From Bacteroidales bacterium (lineage in GTDB: Bacteria; Bacteroidota; Bacteroidia; Bacteroidales; JAFGUD01): a DNA stretch of 52,673 nt. Made by a program: the position numbers and the translations under genes. The DNA is taken from NCBI GenBank assembly GCA_016938685.1, contig JAFGUD010000418.1:1-52673 (forward strand), read 5' to 3'. Shown piece by piece: positions 26,360-34,915 of the stretch (position 1 is its first letter; every line of letters starts with the position of its first letter). The notes beneath the pieces are model-generated. The model saw nothing but the letters and a program-made list of their open reading frames with translations. It did no database searches and had not been told where the DNA came from.

Positions 26360-26938
26360 TTATCGTTCAATTTTGTAGTTTTTGGCAGCGTAATCAAGTT
26401 TTTCGAACCATTCTTCGCCAAATTCACGAATTAGTGGCGCTTTGAGGAATTCATAAACTTTTAATTTTTCTTTGTTTCCAAGAAATCTTCCGGCTGCACA
26501 AATATTTCTGGTTTGATAATTTACAGCTGTAAACGTTTTAAATTTTGAAAGTCTGATAGGATATAAGTGACACGAAATTGGCTTCCAAAAGTCTATTTCT
26601 CCTTTTTCGTATGCTATTTCAAATGCACATTTGTAAATTTCATCATTTTCGTCGTAGGTCAAAAAAACACATTCTCCTGTTTCCAGACAAGGAGTAACCA
26701 TGTCTCCTTCAATATCTTTAACGTATAAACCAACTTTTTCAATTTCTTGCAAATGTTTTTCGGACAAATATTTTTTTATTTTCGGGAAAACCTTCTTAAT
26801 TATTCTTAATTCATCTTTTTTTAATGATGCTCCTGAATCCCCATCAACACAGCATATACCCTGACAAGCATTCAAATCACATAAAAAATACTCTTCTACA
26901 ACATCAAAGCTAACTATTTTGTCATCAATCTGTAACAT
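26360..26938 (-). CDS. DUF3109 family protein (cysteine-rich, YkgJ-like)
   Basis: 192 residues from the chosen ATG (MLQIDDKIVSFDVVEEYF). The cysteine cluster CDLNACQGICC (residues 20-30) plus later cysteines in TPCLETGEC, KCAFE, SCHLYP and NICAAGR is the DUF3109 pattern, thought to bind a metal or cluster. No activity is known to me. The open frame reaches eight codons further to a TTG at 26962, but that codon lies inside a minus-strand -7 box (TATCTTTG, forward 26960-26967), so ATG 26938 fits family starts and the promoter better. It is divergent from metK. Confidence 0.85.
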   Translation of the reverse strand: MLQIDDKIVSFDVVEEYFLCDLNACQGICCVDGDSGASLKKDELRIIKKVFPKIKKYLSEKHLQEIEKVGLYVKDIEGDMVTPCLETGECVFLTYDENDEIYKCAFEIAYEKGEIDFWKPISCHLYPIRLSKFKTFTAVNYQTRNICAAGRFLGNKEKLKVYEFLKAPLIREFGEEWFEKLDYAAKNYKIER

Positions 26939-26976
26939 ACATTGAATTTTTTTATTTTGCAAAGATAAATTTTTAT

Positions 26977-27005
26977 TTGAACTTATTTTAAAAGAATTAT
27001 ATTTG
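26977..27005 (+). promoter_or_regulatory. Probable metK promoter and leader
   Basis: TTG (26977-26979), an 18-base spacer and TATATTTG (26998-27005) fit the phylum pattern. The leader of about 85 bases before metK holds a small hairpin (AGGC, TTTT, GCCT at 27036-27047), but I cannot match it to a known SAM riboswitch class. Confidence 0.5.
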
Positions 27006-27096
27006 CAAAACAGATTATTTATAAACGTTCTAAACAGGCTTTTGCCTAAAAACAGCTAAATAATAAACATTTAATTAACAAATTAATAATATAATT

Positions 27097-28383
27097 ATGC
27101 CTTATTTTTTTACATCAGAATCAGTTTCCGAAGGGCATCCTGATAAAGTTGCCGATCAAATTTCGGACGCACTTTTAGATGAGTTTTTAAAACAAGACTC
27201 AGAATCTAAAGTTGCATGTGAAACACTTGTAACAACAGGACTTGTTGTTTTAAGTGGCGAAGTAAATACCAACGCCTGGGTTGACCAGAGAAACGTTGCT
27301 AGAAAAGTAATTAACGATATTGGTTATACAAAAAACAGCTACATGTTTGATGGAGATTCTTGCGGAGTTATTTCTGCAATACATGAACAATCTCAGGATA
27401 TCAGACGTGGTGTTGAAAGACAAAGTGTCGAAGAACAAGGTGCCGGCGATCAAGGAATGATGTTCGGTTATGCTGTTCGCGAAGCCGATAATTTTATGCC
27501 TTTTAGCATTGAGCTTGCTCATTATTTTTTGCAGGTTCTTGCCGAAATCAGACGTGAGCAAAAAGAAATGTTATATCTTGCTCCTGATTCAAAATCGCAA
27601 ATAACAGTTGAGTATGATGATGATGGAACCCCAAAAAGAGTTCATACTGTTGTTGTTTCTACTCAACACGATGATTTTATTAAACCTAAAGACGATTCTG
27701 TTGAAGCTCAATTACAAGCCGATAGAGATATGTTGGAGATCATTAGAAATGATGTTAAAAACATTCTTGTTCCAAGAGTTAAAAAAGAATTACCCGAAAG
27801 ATTAAGTAATTTTTTCAATGATGATTTTATACTTTTTGTTAACCCTACTGGAAAATTTGTTATTGGTGGACCACACGGAGATACAGGCTTAACCGGAAGA
27901 AAAATAATTGTTGATACTTACGGTGGTAAAGGCGCACACGGTGGTGGTGCTTTTTCAGGTAAAGATCCTTCAAAAGTTGACCGTTCAGCTGCTTATGCTA
28001 TGCGTCATATTGCTAAAAATGCTGTAGCTGCCGGAATTGCTGATGAAATTCTTGTTCAGGTTGCTTATGCTATTGGCGTAGCAGAACCTGTGGGTTTTTA
28101 TGTTAATACTTATGGCACTTCAAAGGTGAATATTGCTGATTCTGAAATAGCCGTCAGATTGCAAAAAATATTTGATATGCGTCCGGGGGCTATTATTAAA
28201 AAATACAAATTGAAAAACCCAATTTATTTGGCTACTGCTTCTTATGGCCATTTTGGTCGTGATTTTTATACAAAAGAGGTCAAATTTATGGAAAACGGGA
28301 AAGAAGTTTCTAAAGAAGTAGAATTTTTTACTTGGGAAAAACTTGATGCCGTTGATATGATAAAAAAAGAATTTAGTATGTAA
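27097..28383 (+). CDS. metK: S-adenosylmethionine synthetase
   Basis: Makes S-adenosylmethionine from methionine and ATP. Active-site motifs are intact: [18 protein letters not shown] with H14, D16 and K17; [10 protein letters not shown]; the flexible-loop segment around [25 protein letters not shown]; and the P-loop-like [19 protein letters not shown]. 428 residues is slightly longer than the E. coli enzyme, as usual in Bacteroidota, which have an insert near residues 160-210. It stands alone with its own promoter and terminator. A PLP lyase acting on sulfur amino acids is encoded 2 kb downstream. Confidence 0.98.
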   Translation: MPYFFTSESVSEGHPDKVADQISDALLDEFLKQDSESKVACETLVTTGLVVLSGEVNTNAWVDQRNVARKVINDIGYTKNSYMFDGDSCGVISAIHEQSQDIRRGVERQSVEEQGAGDQGMMFGYAVREADNFMPFSIELAHYFLQVLAEIRREQKEMLYLAPDSKSQITVEYDDDGTPKRVHTVVVSTQHDDFIKPKDDSVEAQLQADRDMLEIIRNDVKNILVPRVKKELPERLSNFFNDDFILFVNPTGKFVIGGPHGDTGLTGRKIIVDTYGGKGAHGGGAFSGKDPSKVDRSAAYAMRHIAKNAVAAGIADEILVQVAYAIGVAEPVGFYVNTYGTSKVNIADSEIAVRLQKIFDMRPGAIIKKYKLKNPIYLATASYGHFGRDFYTKEVKFMENGKEVSKEVEFFTWEKLDAVDMIKKEFSM

Positions 28384-28404
28384 TAGATTAAAATTCGTTT
28401 ATAA

Positions 28405-28433
28405 AAAAAAGCAGCCAAATTAGCTGCTTTTTT
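28405..28433. terminator. Bidirectional intrinsic terminator between metK and arsR-type gene
   Basis: An 11-bp perfect stem (28405-28415 with 28423-28433), A-rich on one side and T-rich on the other, has the core GCAGC/GCTGC and a seven-base loop. It lies between the converging metK and ArsR-type genes and can serve both. Confidence 0.88.
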
Positions 28434-28448
28434 GTTTTTAATTGAAAA

Positions 28449-28736
28449 TTAGCAATTAGTTACGCATTCTATAACTGACGATAATAAATCGTTTTTGTAT
28501 GAATAATAAACATTTTTACCATCTCTTTCGCCTAAAAGAACACCTTTGTCTCTTAATATTCCAAGATGATGTGAAACAACTGATTGTTCCAAATTTAATT
28601 CTTCATAAATTTGAGTTACATTCATTTTTTTGCCTTCGATTAAAGCCATAATTGCTACTCTAATTGGATGTGCCATTGCTTTTAAAATTTGTGCAGAATT
28701 ATCCAATTGTTCGGGAGTTAATTTTCTTCCACTCAT
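28449..28736 (-). CDS. ArsR/SmtB-family winged-helix regulator
   Basis: 95 residues. The core is the ArsR helix-turn-helix: AMAHPIRVAIMALIEG, then VTQIYEELNLEQSVVSHHLGILRDKGVLLGERDGKNVYYSY, with the recognition helix around QSVVSHHL. The usual ELCVCDL metal box of ArsR is absent. Two cysteines close the protein (C91 and C95 in CVTNC) and could sense a thiol reactant, polysulfide or metal. The target is unknown. The divergently read neighbour is the SpmA-SpmB gene, whose promoter is in the shared 273-base gap. A minus-strand -7-like box (forward 28811-28818) may be its own promoter. Confidence 0.88.
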   Translation of the reverse strand: MSGRKLTPEQLDNSAQILKAMAHPIRVAIMALIEGKKMNVTQIYEELNLEQSVVSHHLGILRDKGVLLGERDGKNVYYSYKNDLLSSVIECVTNC

Positions 28737-28957
28737 GATTGTATTTTTATTGATTTTTGTTTTTTAATAAAGAGTTTTTAGTCTTTAAATATGTTTTAAA
28801 TCTCACTATGCAAATGTATCTATGTTTGGCTGTTAAAAAAATGATATTAGTCAGTTTTAACAAAATTTTTAGATATTTACATGTTTCTTTATTTATAAGG
28901 TATTCAAGGTGTGTGTGGTTATAAGTTTTTTTGTTTTTTTCTTTGGAAATGAATTAT

Positions 28958-28987
28958 TTGTGATTGGATTAAGTTTATTTATTTTTG
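28958..28987 (+). promoter_or_regulatory. Bacteroidota-type promoter for the SpmA-SpmB fusion
   Basis: TTG at 28958-28960, a 19-base spacer and TATTTTTG at 28980-28987 lie 22 bases before the start codon. It is in the gap shared with the divergent ArsR-type gene, so that regulator is a candidate to bind here. I see no clear operator palindrome. Confidence 0.55.
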
Positions 28988-29009
28988 TGAATTGAAAATT
29001 TAAAGAAAA

Positions 29010-30242
29010 ATGGTTTTAAACTACATTTGGATAGGTTTTTTTCTTGTTGCTTTCGTTATTGCTCTTGTTAAACTTGTCTTTTTGGGTGATACTGAAATTT
29101 TTCCAACAGTCATGCAAAGTGTTTTTGATATGGCAGAAACAGGATTTACATTATCACTCGGATTAACTGGTGTTTTGTCTCTTTGGCTCGGATTTATGAA
29201 AATTGGTGAAAAAGGTGGAGTTATCAGAGCTTTTGCAAAAGTGCTTAATCCGTTATTTAAAAGAATGTTTCCAGGAATACCTGAAGATCATCCTGCTATC
29301 GGTTCTATTGTTATGAATATTTCTGCAAATATGCTTGGGCTTGATAATGCCGCAACTCCAATGGGATTAAAAGCAATGAAGGAAATGCAGGAACTCAATG
29401 AAACTAAAGATACTGCTTCAAATGCTCAAATTCTATTTTTAGTTTTAAATACTTCGGGATTAACACTTATTCCGATTAGTATAATGGTTTACCGTGCTCA
29501 GCTTGGCGCTGCTGATCCAACTGATATTTTTATTCCTATTCTTTTGGCTACTTTTTTTTCAACTATTGCCGGTTTATTGGTTGTTGCTGCTTTTCAGAAA
29601 ATTAAACTTTTTGATAAAGTTGTTTTATTGTATTTGTTTGGATTGACGGCTATTATTGGTGCTATTATTTTTATTTTTACACATTTGCCTGATGATAAAG
29701 CTCAAATTGTATCACAAGTTGCTTCAAATGTAATTCTCTTTGGAATAATAATTTCTTTTATTGTTGCCGGAGTTGCTAAAAAAGTAAATGTCTACGAGGC
29801 ATTTGTTGAAGGAGCAAAAGAAGGTTTTAAAATTGCCATAAAAATTATACCGTATTTAATTGCTATTCTTGTTGCAATTGGAGCATTCAGAGCTTCGGGA
29901 GCAATGGATTATTTAATCGAAGGTGTAAAAAGTTTTTTTGTTTTTATAGGTGTGAATACAGATTTTGTTGAAGCTTTGCCTACTGCACTTATGAAACCTT
30001 TGAGTGGTAGTGGAGCGAGAGGCATGATGGTTGATGCTATGTCTACTTATGGTGCAGATTCTTTTATTGGTAGAGTTGCTTCTACTATTCAAGGCTCTAC
30101 CGATACAACTTTCTATATATTAGCTGTTTATTTTGGTTCGGTAGGAATTAGAAAAACTCGTTATGCTGTTACCGCAGGTCTTATTGCCGATTTTGTTGGG
30201 ATTGTTGCCGCAATTGTAATTGCGTACTTGTTTTTTCATTAA
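29010..30242 (+). CDS. Fused SpmA-SpmB (nucleoside-recognition/Gate domain) membrane protein
   Basis: 410 residues and about ten membrane helices. The N-terminal half (to about 195) has the SpmA pattern, including MNISANMLGLDNAATPMGLKAM and LFLVLNTSGLTLIPISIM. The C-terminal half (from about 235) matches SpmB, with EGAKEGFKIAIKIIPYLIAILVAIGAFRASGA, ALPTALMKPLSGSGARGMM and GSTDTTFYILAVYFGSVGI. In Bacillus the two are separate spore-maturation proteins; in non-spore-forming Bacteroidota the fused form is common. Transport of a nucleoside or other small solute has been suggested from the Gate domain, but the substrate is not known. Confidence 0.88.
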   Translation: MVLNYIWIGFFLVAFVIALVKLVFLGDTEIFPTVMQSVFDMAETGFTLSLGLTGVLSLWLGFMKIGEKGGVIRAFAKVLNPLFKRMFPGIPEDHPAIGSIVMNISANMLGLDNAATPMGLKAMKEMQELNETKDTASNAQILFLVLNTSGLTLIPISIMVYRAQLGAADPTDIFIPILLATFFSTIAGLLVVAAFQKIKLFDKVVLLYLFGLTAIIGAIIFIFTHLPDDKAQIVSQVASNVILFGIIISFIVAGVAKKVNVYEAFVEGAKEGFKIAIKIIPYLIAILVAIGAFRASGAMDYLIEGVKSFFVFIGVNTDFVEALPTALMKPLSGSGARGMMVDAMSTYGADSFIGRVASTIQGSTDTTFYILAVYFGSVGIRKTRYAVTAGLIADFVGIVAAIVIAYLFFH

Positions 30243-30377
30243 ATGATATCTGGAATTTTAAATAAGTCGCTGTTTAACATTTTATTTTATCAACTTTAGC
30301 AATATTTTTGCAAGCTCATTTCGTTTATGAAAAACTGCCGACTATTTATTAAGATATCAAACTAAAAAATAATAAAA

Positions 30378-31544
30378 ATGAAATTTAATTCAAAACTTAT
30401 TCACGAAGGTGAAATTCATGACGCTTTTGGAAGCGCAACTGTACCTATTTATCAAACTTCTACTTTTAAATTCAAAAACGCTGATCACGGCGCTGATTTA
30501 TTTGCCGGTAGAGATAAAGGTTATATTTACACTCGTATTGGAAACCCAACAATAAATGCCTTAGAACAAAATATTGCTTCTTTGGAAAATGGGTTTGGAG
30601 GTATTGCTGTTAGTTCAGGTATGGCTGCTGTTACTAATGTCTATATGACAACTCTTGGAGCTGGTGCTCATGTTGTAAGTAGTGGTTCTGTCTATGGCCC
30701 TTCAAGGGGTGTATTAGAACAAGATTTTTCTCGTTTTGGAGTGGAAGCTACATTTGTAAATGCTTCTGATTTAGAGGCTGTTAAAGCTGCTATCAGACCA
30801 AATACAAAACTTATTTATCTTGAAACTCCTGCTAATCCAACTATGGAGATTACAGATATTGCTGCTGTCGCTGCTATTGCAAAACAACATAATATTGTAG
30901 TTTGTGTAGATAATACTTTTGCTACTCCTTACCTTCAAAAACCTTTGGATTTAGGAGCTGATATTGTTCTTCATTCTGTTACAAAATTTATCAACGGTCA
31001 CGCTGATATTGTTGGTGGTATTGTTGTTGCAAAAAATGAAGAATTATATAAACAATTACGTCATAATATGGTTTACATGGGACCAAACATGGATCCTCAT
31101 CAAGCATTTATGGTACACAGAGGTGTAAAAACTCTTGCTATTAGAGTAGAAAGAAGTCAGGAAAACGCAATGAAAGTTGCTCAATATCTTGAAAAACACC
31201 CAAAAATTGAGTGGATTAAATATCCCGGATTAAAATCTCATCCTCAATATGATTTAATTCAAAAACAAATGGCAGGACCTGGTTCTATGATTAGTTTTGG
31301 AGTAAAAGGAGGATTGGAAGCAGGTAAAAAAATCATGGATAATGTTAAAATGATTATTCTTGCTGTTTCTCTTGGTGGAGTTGAAAGTTTAATTCAACAT
31401 CCAGCTTCAATGACTCACGCTGCTGTTTCTAGAGAAGATAAATTAGCTGCCGGAATTACTGACGATTTAGTTAGATTTTCATGCGGAATTGAAGATGTAG
31501 AAGATATTATTGCAGATTTAGATCAAGCTTTGGAAAAATGCTAA
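30378..31544 (+). CDS. Methionine/cystathionine gamma-lyase-like PLP enzyme
   Basis: Cys/Met-metabolism PLP-dependent enzyme, 388 residues. The PLP lysine is K203 in SVTKFINGHAD. Other family motifs are YTRIGNPTINALE, SSGMAAVT, LETPANPTMEITDI and VDNTFATPYLQKPL. The C-terminal block SLGGVESLIQHPASMTHAAV is closest to methionine gamma-lyases, which cleave methionine to methanethiol, ammonia and 2-oxobutyrate. The active-site cysteine of typical methionine gamma-lyases, in the YGCT motif, is replaced: here it reads Y106-G-P108-S. Cystathionine gamma-lyase or an O-acetylhomoserine-type role is therefore also possible. A -7-like box (30303-30310) lies upstream and a strong terminator follows. Confidence 0.88.
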   Translation: MKFNSKLIHEGEIHDAFGSATVPIYQTSTFKFKNADHGADLFAGRDKGYIYTRIGNPTINALEQNIASLENGFGGIAVSSGMAAVTNVYMTTLGAGAHVVSSGSVYGPSRGVLEQDFSRFGVEATFVNASDLEAVKAAIRPNTKLIYLETPANPTMEITDIAAVAAIAKQHNIVVCVDNTFATPYLQKPLDLGADIVLHSVTKFINGHADIVGGIVVAKNEELYKQLRHNMVYMGPNMDPHQAFMVHRGVKTLAIRVERSQENAMKVAQYLEKHPKIEWIKYPGLKSHPQYDLIQKQMAGPGSMISFGVKGGLEAGKKIMDNVKMIILAVSLGGVESLIQHPASMTHAAVSREDKLAAGITDDLVRFSCGIEDVEDIIADLDQALEKC

Positions 31545-31563
31545 TTTGAATAAGTAGAATGTG

Positions 31564-31610
31564 AAAAAAACTCATTGTTGCCTGATAATCAGATTACAAT
31601 GAGTTTTTTT
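31564..31610. terminator. Strong intrinsic terminator after the PLP lyase gene
   Basis: A perfect 15-bp stem (31564-31578 with 31596-31610) has ACTCATTGT/ACAATGAGT at its core and runs of seven A and seven T at its base. It begins 19 bases after the stop codon of the lyase. Confidence 0.9.
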
Positions 31611-31696
31611 ATGTGTGGTTAATTTTTAAAATTGATATTCACGATTACTTATTAATGCGAATTAAGAGTTTAATACGTTATTACAAAAGTCAATTT

Positions 31697-31761
31697 GTCA
31701 CTCCGACGATAGGAGGAGTCTAGACTAAGAGTTAGAGACTCCTCATTCTTCGGAGTAGTAC
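31697..31761. repeat. Dispersed palindromic repeat, copy 2
   Basis: Second copy of the element at 13131-13207. The left arm (31697-31721) differs from copy 1 at one base, the right arm (31736-31761) differs at one base, and the middle is 12 bases shorter. It lies in the 300-base gap between the converging lyase and acyl-CoA dehydrogenase genes. That gap otherwise holds only the lyase terminator and AT-rich sequence. Confidence 0.8.
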
Positions 31762-31844
31762 AAATTTGGTTGTCGCTTTGTCTAAATCAGGTGCTTTTGT
31801 CTGATTTTTAGTTCGGTATTTCAATTCTTTATTCGGATTATTAA

Positions 31845-33014
31845 TTAGTCTCTAGTTAAATATCTGGATATTACAAGTTTTTGAATTTCTGTTGTTCCTT
31901 CGCCTATTTGCAATAGCCTTTGATCTCTGTAAAAACGTTCAATTGCATAGTCTTTCATTAGTCCGTAACCTCCGTGAATTTGAACACCTAAATCCGCAAC
32001 TTCTTTTGCTACTTCTGAACAATAATATTTTGCCATTGCTGCTTCAAGTGAAAATTGTTTTCCTTTTGTTTTTAAATATGTTGCACGGTAAAGTAAATTT
32101 CTTGCGGCTTCTATTTTTGTTGCCATTTCTGCAATATAGAATGCTATCGCTTCAAACTGAGCAATAGGGCGACCAAATTGTTTGCGTTCTTTTGCATATT
32201 TTATTGACAGTTCCAACGCACCTTGTGCTAAACCTAGCCCCATTGCGCCAATCGCAAGTCTTCCGCTGTCTAATGTTGCCAACATAATATGAGAACCTTC
32301 GCCTCTGTGTCCTAAAATATTTTCTTCAGGAACTTTTACATCTGTGAAAAATAATTCAGCCGTATCAGATGCTCTCCACATCATTTTATTTTCCATTTTT
32401 CGGCGAACAAATCCTTCTACGATTGAATCAACAAGAATTGTTGTAAATTCTTTTTTGCCGAATTCGTCAGTATTTGTAACAGTTTGAACTGTTGCTCCAA
32501 TATTTATTTTTGAAGCTCCGTTTGTGATAAATGTTTTTGAGCCGTTAATTGTCCATTGACCGTCTTTTAAAGTGGCGTTTGTTTTTGTGCCTCTTGAATC
32601 ACTTCCGGCTGCCGGTTCTGTTAATCCAAATGCCCATAAAGCTTCTCCTGTGACTAATTTGGGTAGATATATCTTTTTTTGTTCTTCGGTTCCGTAATTT
32701 AAAATTGGACCAATGCCCAAAGAATTATGTGCTGCTACTGTGGCTGCCTGTGAACTATCAACTCTGGCTAATTCTTCTACCGCAATTACATAAGCCAAAT
32801 AATCAAGTCCTTGCCCGCCAAATTCTTCGGGAACAACAATGCCCATTAAGCCCATTTCTCCCAATTTTTTGGTTAAATCGTATGAAAATTCAGCTTTTTC
32901 GTCAAGTTCTTGCGCAACTGGCGCTATTTCTCTTTCTGCAAAATCTCTTACACTTTCACGAATCATTTTGTGTGTTTCGTTTAAATATGGAAAATCATTA
33001 AGGTTGAGGTTCAT
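31845..33014 (-). CDS. Short-chain acyl-CoA dehydrogenase
   Basis: FAD enzyme that oxidises acyl-CoA to enoyl-CoA, 389 residues, the family length. The order of blocks is standard: GIVVPEEFGGQGLDYLAYV, WAFGLTEPAAGSDSRGT, the FAD/substrate-binding FITNGASKI, RKQFGRPIAQFEAI and QIHGGYGLMKDYAIERFYRD. The catalytic base is E372 in GEGTTEIQ, the position used in butyryl- and short-chain enzymes. A butyryl-CoA-type substrate is likely but not certain. No electron-transfer flavoprotein or crotonase gene is adjacent, so it is transcribed alone. Confidence 0.93.
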   Translation of the reverse strand: MNLNLNDFPYLNETHKMIRESVRDFAEREIAPVAQELDEKAEFSYDLTKKLGEMGLMGIVVPEEFGGQGLDYLAYVIAVEELARVDSSQAATVAAHNSLGIGPILNYGTEEQKKIYLPKLVTGEALWAFGLTEPAAGSDSRGTKTNATLKDGQWTINGSKTFITNGASKINIGATVQTVTNTDEFGKKEFTTILVDSIVEGFVRRKMENKMMWRASDTAELFFTDVKVPEENILGHRGEGSHIMLATLDSGRLAIGAMGLGLAQGALELSIKYAKERKQFGRPIAQFEAIAFYIAEMATKIEAARNLLYRATYLKTKGKQFSLEAAMAKYYCSEVAKEVADLGVQIHGGYGLMKDYAIERFYRDQRLLQIGEGTTEIQKLVISRYLTRD

Positions 33015-33176
33015 AGTAAATATTTTTTTATTGTGATAACTAGATTTTTTCCTGCAACGAATTTAAAAAAAAAATCGTAGAATATAAAAAAAATTCATGC
33101 GGATATATATATGAACTTAATCAATTGATTACTATAAGTAATTTTGAGCTTTTAAAACAAATTAAAATTATCAAAA

Positions 33177-33917
33177 ATGAAAAGTATTAAACAAGTTGTT
33201 GTATTATTTTTAATTTTTTCTGTCAGCAGTTGTTATTTATTAAAAAAACAATCTGATTATTACGGAATGACAGTCGATTCATCAAAAAAAATAGTTTTCC
33301 TGGTTGATGTTTCCGGAAGTATGGAGGGAAAAGCTGAAACTGATTTGGAAGGAAATATAATTGATAATGCTACTAATTACGCTGGAAATAAAGTAGCAGA
33401 CAAAGTTGGTGGTGTTGGAGGAAAAATAATTAGAAATCAGACAAGTAATCAATTAACTAAATTGGGAAAAGCAAAAAAAGAGTTAATTCCAACTATTAGA
33501 GGACTTAGTGAGGATACTTATTTCACAATTATTACTTTTGAAAATGATGTAAAAATGTGGAGAAAGAATTTGGTTCAAGCTACAACCGCAAATAAAAATT
33601 TGGCTATTAATTTTTTAAATAGTTTGGAATCAGGAGGTGGAACAAATATACACGATGCTTTAGAAACTGCATTTGAATTGGCTGGTGATGCCATAAAAGA
33701 ATCTACTGTTTTAGGAGTTGAAACGATTTTTGTTTTATCTGATGGCTCTCCAAGTGCAGGGAAAATTACAGACCAACAGGGAATAATTGATGCTGTTGAA
33801 ACATGGAATTCTCTTGAAAAAGTGGTTATAAATACAATCGGATTAGGAGATGACAAAGATGTTGATTTTTTAACTAACCTTGCTGTAAAAAATAAAGGCA
33901 CTTATATTGACAAATAG
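33177..33917 (+). CDS. VWA-domain lipoprotein
   Basis: 246 residues. The signal peptide ends in a lipobox (FSVSSC, lipidated C19). The rest is a single von Willebrand A domain with a complete metal-ion-dependent adhesion site: D44-V-S46-G-S48, the Thr in GGGTNIHDAL and the Asp in LSDGSPSAG. A loop of about 50 residues after the first motif is rich in Gly and Asn and looks flexible. Such proteins bind a protein partner through Mg2+ at the envelope; the partner is unknown. It has no operon partner: a terminator separates it from glutaminase. Confidence 0.88.
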   Translation: MKSIKQVVVLFLIFSVSSCYLLKKQSDYYGMTVDSSKKIVFLVDVSGSMEGKAETDLEGNIIDNATNYAGNKVADKVGGVGGKIIRNQTSNQLTKLGKAKKELIPTIRGLSEDTYFTIITFENDVKMWRKNLVQATTANKNLAINFLNSLESGGGTNIHDALETAFELAGDAIKESTVLGVETIFVLSDGSPSAGKITDQQGIIDAVETWNSLEKVVINTIGLGDDKDVDFLTNLAVKNKGTYIDK

Positions 33918-33941
33918 CTTTATTTTGAGGATAAAATTTTT

Positions 33942-33970
33942 AAGTGCATATAAATTATGCACTTTTTTTA
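33942..33970 (+). terminator. Intrinsic terminator after the VWA lipoprotein gene
   Basis: A 9-bp perfect stem (33942-33950 with 33956-33964) with a five-base loop and a T tract to 33969. The upstream extension of the glutaminase frame (ATG at 33944) lies inside this hairpin, which argues against that start. Confidence 0.85.
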
Positions 33971-33991
33971 TTTTTGTTTAAAATTCTAGAA

Positions 33992-34906
33992 ATGAATTAT
34001 CAAAAAATAATTGAGGAAATATCAGCAGAAGTTCTTTCTTCTGAAGATAATGGAAAAGTTGCATGTTATATTCCTGCTTTATCAAAAGTGAATCCACATA
34101 AATATGGAATAAATTTGGTTGAAATTACAGGAGAAAATTTCAGTTTTGGTGATTTTGATGAAAAATTTTCAATTCAAAGTATTGCTAAAGTTTTTTCTTT
34201 GTTAATGGCATATAGTATTGAAGGTGAAAGTCTTTGGAAACGTGTTGATGTTGAGCCTTCTGGAGACCCTTTTAATTCGCTTGTGCAATTAGAATATGAA
34301 AACGGAATTCCACGAAATCCTTTTATAAATGCCGGAGCTTTGGTTATTTGTGATGTTTTGTTTCAGCATTTGAATAACCCAAAAGAAGACTTTTTGGCTT
34401 TTGTGCGTAAAATATCTAACAATCAAAATTTATTTTATAATAAAGAAATTGCTTTATCTGAAAAGGAGCACGGTTACCGAAATGCTGCAATGATAAATTT
34501 AATGAAGGCTTTTGGAAATATCAACAATAATATTGATGAAGTATTGGATTTTTACTTCAATCTTTGTTCTATTGAAATGTCCACAAAAGAACTTTCCAAC
34601 ACTTTTCTGATTTTTGCTAATGGAGGTAAATTAGTTAATTCTAATGAAGAAATTATTTCAGGTAGCAAAACAAAACGAGTAAATGCTGTTATGCAAACTT
34701 GTGGTTTTTATGACGAAGCAGGAGAATTTACTTTTAAAGTTGGTTTGCCGGGCAAAAGTGGAGTAGGAGGTGGAATTGTTGCTGTTTATCCCGGAAAATA
34801 TTCGGTTGCTGTTTGGAGTCCAAAATTGAATAAAAAAGGAAACTCGGTAAAAGGTATGAAAACTCTTGAACTGTTGACAACTAAAACCAAAATGTCTATT
34901 TTTTAA
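33992..34906 (+). CDS. glsA: Glutaminase
   Basis: Hydrolyses glutamine to glutamate and ammonia; serine-dependent beta-lactamase-fold family. The start at ATG 33992 (MNYQKIIEEI) gives 304 residues, the family length. The nucleophile motif S63-I-A-K66 lies in FSIQSIAKVFSL. Other marks are VEPSGDPFNSL, NGIPRNPFINAGAL, a central Glu-Tyr pair (KEHGYRN) and GLPGKSGVGGGIVAV near the end. rtcB begins nine bases after the stop codon, so the two are probably one transcript, an association I cannot explain from known pathways. Confidence 0.95.
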   Translation: MNYQKIIEEISAEVLSSEDNGKVACYIPALSKVNPHKYGINLVEITGENFSFGDFDEKFSIQSIAKVFSLLMAYSIEGESLWKRVDVEPSGDPFNSLVQLEYENGIPRNPFINAGALVICDVLFQHLNNPKEDFLAFVRKISNNQNLFYNKEIALSEKEHGYRNAAMINLMKAFGNINNNIDEVLDFYFNLCSIEMSTKELSNTFLIFANGGKLVNSNEEIISGSKTKRVNAVMQTCGFYDEAGEFTFKVGLPGKSGVGGGIVAVYPGKYSVAVWSPKLNKKGNSVKGMKTLELLTTKTKMSIF

Positions 34907-34915
34907 AAAGAAAAA

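Noticed and set aside
27006..27096. SAM riboswitch before metK
   Set aside because: The leader is short and has only one four-base-pair hairpin; I could not place the conserved cores of SAM-I or SAM-II.
30311..30377. SAM-II-like pseudoknot before the PLP lyase
   Set aside because: A loose resemblance to the 3' AGCUAAAAA region exists, but the expected first stem and pairing do not form.
33944..33991. Longer N-terminus of glutaminase
   Set aside because: It begins inside a terminator hairpin and exceeds the family length.
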